A DNA stretch of 64,000 nt from positions 1 to 64,000 of the forward strand of contig JAJKFJ010021358.1 in the NCBI GenBank assembly GCA_027382625.1, read 5' to 3'. Shown piece by piece: positions 56,870 through 64,000 of this stretch. The translations under genes and the position numbers were made by a program. This DNA is from Tetmemena sp. SeJ-2015 (lineage: Eukaryota; Ciliophora; Spirotrichea; Sporadotrichida; Oxytrichidae). The first letter of the stretch is position 1. Each line of letters opens with the position of its first letter. The notes beneath the pieces are model-generated. The model was not told the DNA's origin. It made no database searches and worked only from the letters and a program-made list of their open reading frames with translations.

Positions 56870-59800
56870 GAGTGATCCCTTTACATTAGGAGATGCTATT
56901 ACTGAAGTGTTGGGTTCACTGTTGATTCCATACTGTGCTTGATTTTGGATTTTGGTTGGCGATGAAGTAAAATTGCTATTGCTTTGGAATCTATCTTCAA
57001 TTAAATTATACAAAAAAATGTAACAAATAATCCTACAGTATTGTTTCCAAATGTTATTCCACTATTCATATTTGAAAATTGCTTTAGAGAATTAGCTTGA
57101 CTAGCAGAGATCTACTCTGAAGTCTTATCTATTACAACTAATTGAAGCTTTTAGCCTTGAGCACTTTGCCCATAAATATTATTTTCAGAGAACAGACCAA
57201 CCTTGCTTTCTACGGGGAAATCTGCAATTCCTTCATAATCATTCTGAACTTTAGACTTTAGAAGATTTATGGACTTTTACTAAACACTGTTTGGAATTGG
57301 CTAAACACTTTCCTTCTGGTTGAGTGCCGAGTGAGTGAAATTAGCTGTGTGGTTCAAGGAATTAAAAGTATCTAGGACACTCTCATGCTCAATTGATATC
57401 TCCTACTCTAGTTCTATTTCTTGATTTGAAGAAACTACATTCTTGTTCTGGTTAAAGCGAGCGTCTTAGGGCTTTACTTGATTTATAGAAGGAGTTCGGG
57501 AATGGTTTTAGCTTTGCACCAAAGATTTCTTCTTGCCTTTAGCTTAGACAGGCTTAAAGTCGTTATAAGTTTCTTAAGCAAGCTGATGCAAGTCGTCTAG
57601 GAGCTAAGACTGCTGGTCTTATTATTTCGAAAGAGGAGTGTCTCTTATGAAGTTTAAAGGGGCGTTATTAGGATTGAAGGTATCAACAAAGGAGTCTGGA
57701 TTGTAATCTTCTGAGACCTTCAGATTACTACTTTGAGTACCCTTGACACCTCCTTTATTCACCTTTATCAGCCTCTTCTTCTTTCCCTGCTTCTAATCTG
57801 GAGATATTTAAAACTCCTTAGCTCCATCTTATTAACCTTGGAAAAGTTGACTATGAAAGAAAAATTGAAAAAAAATCATTTATACTAGGTCCTCCATAAA
57901 AGTTATTGACTTAGTTGAAGACTTCGTTTGTTATATTTATGTTGTTTATATTTACTTATGAGACATGATTTGAGTTTATAGCCCCAGTGCCACTGACATT
58001 TCCATCTCTATAGCTGCTGCTGTAATTTTAAGCTCCTCCAACACCACTTCCATTGCCCATAATGATTTACTGATTCGGGAACTAGACTGAGGGCATAGAA
58101 GAGTTCAAGAAGAAATTCTACTTTGGCTCTATACTGTTTTGCACTGTGTTATTCTGGAATTAAGCAGTTCTAGCTATGCTTCCTGTGCCCATAAGACCGT
58201 TCTTTCTTCTAACCTTTTTGACTACTTTCTTGTTTGAGAAGCTCTATGTGTACCCACCCAGAGCTGAGCGATTCATACTCAGCAAGGTTTGAGATTGAAG
58301 ATGGATCATGAAGTCGCTCTGTTATTTAGCTGTCATAAATCCTGCACTCTATGCGAAAGAGGAAAGAGAACTTTTGAGACTTTAGATCTGCTGCTTTATC
58401 CGATGTCTCTAAATCTTTGATTTTTTATCATTTCCTCTTACAGAGCTCAAAGTCTTTGCGGCAACTGCCACCATGTGAGGCCAATAGTCAGGATTCTCAA
58501 AGTCTATCTCAGGAAATTTTCAATGCTAGTCTTTGTATAGAAGAGAATATAGGCTTCGGGGGATTGGATCTTCTGAAGATTTTTAATAAGCTTGATTTCA
58601 TGATCATTGAAGTAGTACCAGTTTCTACTCGCATGATTCCAAGTGTATGCGTAGTAGTGACCTTAATTCATCGTGCCCTCATGATTAGCTACTGAGAAAA
58701 GATCGTACATGGGCTTTTCTCTCTAAGGGCTGGAAACATACGGACTCAGATCGAGATTATTTAGAGGAAATTGGACGAGATCATTCATCTTAAGATATTT
58801 ATTTCTACCCATGAACTTGAACCTCTTCAAACAGATAATCAAGACTGATGGTAGCTTCCATATATCTATCTTCTTGGTAGCTGGTTAATGCTTCTTGCAC
58901 TATTCACAATACCACTTGTTCTAGTTATCGAGTGTTTCTTACTTAGAGAAATCTTGCAAACACTCTTAAAGCGTAACTGGGGTATTTGGATCTCTCTAAG
59001 CGGCCATTGGGACAGATAAGTACATCAAGCAATCAAATTTTGTTGATTTGAAGCCACAAACTAAGCATTGCAAAGTAGATTTAAGTTACCCCTAGAAGAG
59101 ATCCACTATCACGGATTTGTTTTTCTATAGATAATTCTTCCAGCTCTCCATTGCATCATCTTCATCTTATTTTTGCTTTGGCGCCAATACCATTCCATTA
59201 TCTTCAGTGGCCTCAGGAATCTTAGCATTTCTTCTTGAAGTAAGCAAAGTTGATTATTTAGGTTGGGGAACTGATTCATTTTTGGATGATGGAATATTTT
59301 AATAGGGAGAGAGAGTTTACATCTAGCCGACTGTATTTTCTAAGGTTAGATCTTTATCCTTGTTATTAAAGGTCATAGTCATTGTTGGGATCTCCTGATT
59401 TCCAAGTATGGATCCTTAAGGCTTAATTGAAGCTCTATTTAGATCTTCATGCAGGCAATCAAGTAGGTAACTGATGAACTCTTGTGTGTCTTATTGTGAA
59501 CCGTTCACAAACTAATATATAACTTCTAATGATAAGATAAATTACATGAGGTGCCCATTTCTCAATCACTTTGCAAAAGCGAATCGGATATAGTTTAGTG
59601 TGACTATTTTCTCTCCACATCAACCTAAATTAATATTATTATGATTATTTTGAGGCTTACTTGACTAATTTACCATAGGCTCGACATACTTCACCCTTGT
59701 AGCCCATTGGATTCTCCTGATTGATTTCTTCATAATGCAAATTGCTGCTGAAGTAATCCGTTAAAGGCTAGCAGGCACTCAAGCATTAGATTGCTGTGTT

Positions 59801-60681
59801 TATGAAGCAAGTGTTACCCAAGTTATACATGCCTACTAATCCAAGCGTAGTTGTAGGTTAACTAGGAAATAAATTGAGAATGGTGATATTTGGATTCTTC
59901 TCATTGGCTAATGAATCTGGAACATGCAGTCTGTTAGGTATTTTTTCATAGTCCTTTTATAAGTCATTAGGTCTGCGGAACTAGGATGGATTTAGGATTA
60001 TAGTTGTCTGCGTGGCATATAGATCGTGGTTTTATTGATTCTAGAGTTGCTTTTCAATTAGGTTGAAGTTTGGCTAGGATAATTGTTGAATTATTTGCTT
60101 AATAGCCTCCTCATCACTCAAAGGAAATAAATTACTTTATGAAATTGCTGTGCTTGGTACCTGTTCGTTTCAGGTCATTTATATAAGCAAAAGTTTAAAT
60201 TATTTTTTGTCCATACTCTTCATCCACTTCTTAAAAGATATTGATTAAAATTTTCATAGGATGATTATTATTATTCTTCATCATAATATTCATCATCTTC
60301 TATTCCATTAACTACCGCTGACTGGTTGTCAAACTTTGAGGAGTTTTATCCTCCGAACCGCTACATATTTTCATTCATTTCGTACCCATCTTGCTCTTCA
60401 TCTCCCTCCTCTTCATCACTTTTAATTTCGTCGTCTATCACTGCTTAGGGATCAACCATTTGAGATTGAACATGGATAAAATTTTAAACCACTCTATTAA
60501 ATAAGTAGATTCGGACTTTATCAAAGCGAGACTAGTCGCCTTTCCCTCCAGGCAGAATAACAGGAATCTGCCCATGGTTAGAACCAGAAACTAGAGTAGA
60601 GCTCGTACCCTGATTGTTTAAATTGTTGAAGTCCGCAGGATTTTTAGTCTAGACAGATTTCTTAGAAGAACACAATCCCAT
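56870..60681 (-). CDS. ubiquitin-specific protease (USP, peptidase C19)
   Basis: Cysteine protease that removes ubiquitin from proteins. ATG at 60681 gives MGLCSSKK: Gly2 for N-myristoylation with Cys4 for palmitoylation, so membrane association is likely. An acidic disordered part (DDEIKSDEEEGDEEQDGYEM) precedes the catalytic domain: Cys box GMYNLGNTCFINTAIQCL near 59.8 kb, QQDTQEFISYLLDCLHEDLN, zinc-binding pairs CLVC and CEQC, LIICLKRFKF, and His box GTMNQGHYYAYTWN with AYILFY near 58.6 kb. Introns of 36 bases (59625-59660) and 34 bases (59512-59545) restore the frame exactly. A Gln/Asn/Ser-rich tail of several hundred residues follows (58.4-56.87 kb). All three catalytic boxes are intact. 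The end of the tail is uncertain. Confidence 0.9.
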
Positions 60682-60995
60682 TAAAATTAATTCAAGGAGA
60701 CTTTATAATAATAATAAATTAGAAACATACTGCCACAGACATATGGAATTAAAATTTCACAAAAGCTTACTTGATATAAAACAGGTTGCTTTGGGGACTA
60801 AAATGGTAAATAATTTTTTAATTCACTCGCTCTGTTCAGATATTAATCGTTAAGAGCAAAAAAATGCTTAATATAGGGTATTTAACGAGAAAATTAATGT
60901 ACTTAGGAGCTGGTACTTTATGTTTCATATTAAACCATATAATAAATTCTTATGTTAAGATATGTCATTGTTAATGAAAGGAAGACAAAAGAGGA
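60682..60995. other. intergenic spacer
   Basis: AT-rich, between the 5' end of the USP gene and the 3' end of the next - strand gene; no signal recognised. Confidence 0.5.
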
Positions 60996-63874
60996 TCAGG
61001 ATCGATTTAATGCTTGCGCTGAAAGATCCTTTAAATAGAGAATAATATATTTAAAAATTAAAATCTTCCTTTGCTGCTATTCCTATAATTTAATATTTTG
61101 CTAGCTTGATTGTTTTTCGCTTTAAACTTCGATAAATGGCCCAAGTTAAGATTCGATATTTATGTTAATCAACTGAGGAGGGAGAATTTCACTCTGAAAA
61201 TCTTATTTTTCCTATAAACTTTTGATAATTTTGAGTTTGCGATGATGGTTGCTATTACTAAAATTTGAAAGTGGAGAAGTTGAGACTTTTTGCATCTTGT
61301 CTTTAGAATAGTAAAGATTCATTGGAGAAAATTTGCTCTGCTCATTAAGGTTGCTGACTTAAGACTTCCTTTATGCCTAAAATGGAAAAAATTAAAGACA
61401 ATAGATATATAATGGATTTGGTTTTTCAGGCAAATGATAGTAGTGATCGTCCTCTAGAGATAGACTGCTCCCTTGTACCTTGATCTATACCTACCTTTTC
61501 TTCTGTTTCAAGTTTAATCAAAACTTAACAAATAAAACAATTTGAGTTGAGAAGATGCTGATTGGATTTCCTGAGTTTCATAATGTTGATCTGATTAACT
61601 CTAGCAGCACCCAGAGCATTCTAAGAACTTCTAACTTGCAATTACTGTGTGCTTACAAGCTTCCTCGCCTAATTTCTCATTTACCTGGGTGAAATGATGC
61701 AGCTGCTCATGTCGTTCAAGTTGATCTAGCTGTATAAAATGATATAAAGTTTAACTTTATCTTAACTATATTGTTGCAATTACTAGTTTGTTGATGGCTT
61801 GCTGAACTCATCAATAGGGTTATCTTCTAGTCTTATATTTTAGTCTCCATTAAAGAAGATTTAGTTATCACTAGATGTAGGATTATATTTATAAATGAAG
61901 GGGAAAGGATTTTGAAAGTTAAGCTGATATTGCTAGTTATTTTGCACATGAGATAAGTCAGAGAATTTCTTTGAAGCTTGAGATTTCATAGACAAAAGCC
62001 TGAGTCCATCATTACTCTAATCCAAAAAGCTAGTTATATTCTCTTAACTGGAGACCCTAATTTTTTGAAAGCCTCCTCCTCTATCATGCTTCTAAATCTA
62101 CAAAGGGGTTTCATCTTCTCTAGAGGCTAGTGATGCTTTGCTTAGGCTTTATCCACTTATGCTCGGATGCTTGATCTCAGAGTTTGTTTGCATTAATGAA
62201 AATCTACTCTCCTAATTTAACTATAGTTCTTTATTTGCATTCCTTGCCTTTAATTACGAATTCTTCTTTGTGTACCTAAGCAGAGGGGAGTTACTTGACA
62301 TTGGTGTCACAGGATTGATGTTTGCATGACTAAATTTGCTCAGGATCAGATTTGATAGCTTCTCTTTGAAATTAGCAGCTAAAGATTGTTGATCCGACCC
62401 AACAATTTAAGCTTAAGTGTGAGCGTTCTGACACTAAGTGCCTTTGAAAATCTTTTGTGTCTTGCTCAAACTATTGCTCTATTGGGAGTTGCTATTCTTA
62501 TCTTAGTTACTACTGAACAACTAGAGATTGTATTACTTTGAGATCAGGTTCTTATACTTACCTGAATCTAAATTCTATGTTGCAAGCATTCACAAAATAT
62601 TTATTTAATCAAGAGCATCTTTAGATTCAGTTTGTTGGGTGAAGCAGCTTAACTTATAGCATTTTTCATCTAATTCATATTACTTATTTGCTTATTGCCG
62701 CTATTCATATGCACTTCTCTCTATTCAGAGAAGTTGATCTAGGTTGCTGATAAATTTTAAGGAGTGTTGAATTTTCTTCCAAGAGGCGCTCTAAATGCTA
62801 AAAATGAAATTACTATTTTAAATCCAGAGTTTCCTATCTTTTTAGACTTTTGGGTGGGAGGTTGCTCTTCATGACTACTAAGCTTACTCTGCTAAAGTTC
62901 AGTTTATCTCCTCAGTACGAGTCTTGCCATACTCACTTGTTAAATTTGCATAGGCAGGAACTACTGCTTTTTATGCTATAAATATAAGAAGCAACATACT
63001 AATTAATATCCGTGAAAATTCTGTTGCTATTGCTACAACATTTTGTGATATTAGAGTTAATAATCATGCTGAAAATTTATTTGAGTCTTCCTAGTTTACG
63101 CATTCATATCATTTTGAGCACTTGTGTGCTATGAAAACTGTTGATTTTATATGTTGTAATTGCGCAGATAGTTTGGATCAGTCTCAACATTAAATCCTTC
63201 TCTCTTAGGCAAATCCAATTTAGCCCTATTTCTTGAGAAGTCAAAACCAGTTGAGGTACCAACTGCTCTGTGGTTTCCTGCTTGATGATGATCCTAAGGA
63301 GCATTTCTGTCGAATGGAATAAAATTGTAAAATCCAGTAGTGTTGAAACTTTATGCTGTCTGGTTCAATTAAGGAGTTGCATTTTTCAATTTTGCTTCGC
63401 CAATCCATGGTGAAACTTCACAAACAGTTTTCAAAGGAACCCCTCCTGATTAGAGTGCCTAACGATCTAATAAAGCTCTGCTTTGCGTTTAAGTATCCAT
63501 GTCTAGCTGTGCAATTTTACCAAATCCTATATGCGCATTTTATGAGCTATAAGTTTGCTCTTTCCTTAATTCTTTAGGTGAATTGAATCCTTGAAACTTT
63601 GCTTATTGCCATAATTCTTTCGTATTTGAAAAGTTTTAAATTGGCTTGGGGCTAAAATCATGCGTCTGATTTTTCTAAGTGAAAATTGAATTTGTGAGAT
63701 CCGCTGACGAGTTTAAGTTTAGTTATGCTTAGTTTTTAAAGTGTTTGGGCAAATATGATGCTCCTTTCTCTTAACTATATAAAAGTATTTTATTGCTTAA
63801 CTTGGAGTTTAAGTATTCGTATTAGCAATCTTAAGTCTTCGAGAGCGGCCATTCGAGCTTCTCAATCGAACATC
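60996..63874 (-). CDS. long Gln/Asn/Ser-rich disordered protein
   Basis: On the - strand from about 63.87 kb to UGA 60996-60998. A first basic piece (IRRMILAPSQFKTFQIRKNY) is followed by a clean frame from 63.6 to 62.75 kb: ELRKEQTYSSQNAHIGFGKI, then FIPFDRNAPQDHHQAGNHRA and Gln runs. Later pieces include PIDEFSKPSTNQQLQQYSQ near 61.8 kb, KLETEEKVGIDQGTREQSI near 61.5 kb and MNLYYSKDKMQKVSTSPLSN near 61.27 kb. No domain is recognised; Gln tracts are partly encoded by UAA/UAG. Several AT-rich breaks need joining, and the start is not fixed. A 44-base repeat lies about 80 bases beyond its 5' side. Confidence 0.5.
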
Positions 63875-63956
63875 AAAGTTGAAAGCGCGGAGACCGTGAA
63901 TCTGCTAACCCATATTCTAAGGTGATAAAATAATTTAAAGTTCCAAGATATATATG

Positions 63957-64000
63957 AATTTTAATTAAAATCGGTGATTGATTAAAATAATAAATGGAGA
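63957..64000 (+). repeat. 44-base dispersed repeat, copy B
   Basis: Matches 35075-35118 at 42 of 44 positions in the same orientation. The window ends inside or at the end of the match, so its true right border is unknown. Confidence 0.8.

Noticed and set aside
1..64000. Telomeric C4A4 repeats, transposase genes, rRNA and tRNA genes, CRISPR arrays
   Set aside because: None found by reading; no C4A4 tract, no DDE-type transposase motif and no convincing cloverleaf seen.

Overview
The window reads as germline (micronuclear) DNA of a ciliate that uses UAA and UAG for glutamine and UGA as stop; a spirotrich of the hypotrich kind fits best. With that code, frames broken under the standard code become long and recognisable: a cation channel, an RBR ubiquitin ligase, an aquaporin, a VPS10/sortilin receptor, an acid-sphingomyelinase-like phosphodiesterase and a ubiquitin-specific protease. 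Introns are GT-AG and very short (22 to 90 bases). Several frames are also cut by non-intron inserts flanked by short direct repeats, and removing the insert plus one repeat copy restores the protein. This is the signature of internal eliminated sequences (IESs) with pointers. Clear cases are a 582-base foldback insert with ATATCT pointers and a 129-base insert with TTA pointers in the channel gene, a 2,687-base insert with a 17-base pointer in the RBR gene, 20- and 49-base inserts in the aquaporin gene, and a 13-base insert in a mitochondrial-type gene.

Layout. 0-8 kb: a GC-richer broken coding stretch, a 22-base minisatellite, one doubtful frame, then about 2 kb of homopolymer-dominated sequence of doubtful quality. 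8-13 kb: cation channel and an unrecognised gene, both +. 13-18 kb: RBR E3 ligase (-), split around a 2.7-kb segment that itself holds coding-like pieces on both strands. 18-25 kb: a Ser/Asn/Gln-rich protein, a multi-pass membrane protein (TMEM185-like guess), an EF-hand protein and a small 147-residue protein. 25-28 kb: a four-EF-hand protein, a 74-residue twin CX9C protein and an ankyrin-repeat protein, all -. 28.6-31 kb: two helical proteins on opposite strands. 31-34 kb: two proteins with mitochondrial-type N termini facing each other, one of the MAM33/p32 family. 34-53 kb: mostly + strand genes for long disordered or coiled-coil proteins, with a VPS10 receptor among them. 53-64 kb: aquaporin (+), then sphingomyelinase-like phosphodiesterase, USP-family deubiquitinase and a Gln-rich protein, all -.

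The genes do not form one pathway; close packing on both strands with gaps of 1 to 600 bases fits germline precursors of separate small somatic chromosomes. Themes that recur are ubiquitin handling (RBR ligase, USP), calcium sensing (two EF-hand proteins), mitochondrial proteins (twin CX9C, MAM33-like, presequence protein) and membrane traffic or transport (VPS10, aquaporin, channel). Some frameshifts look like base-calling errors rather than IESs (for example one missing A in a run in the MAM33-like gene), so gene ends and exon joints marked as approximate should be read that way.
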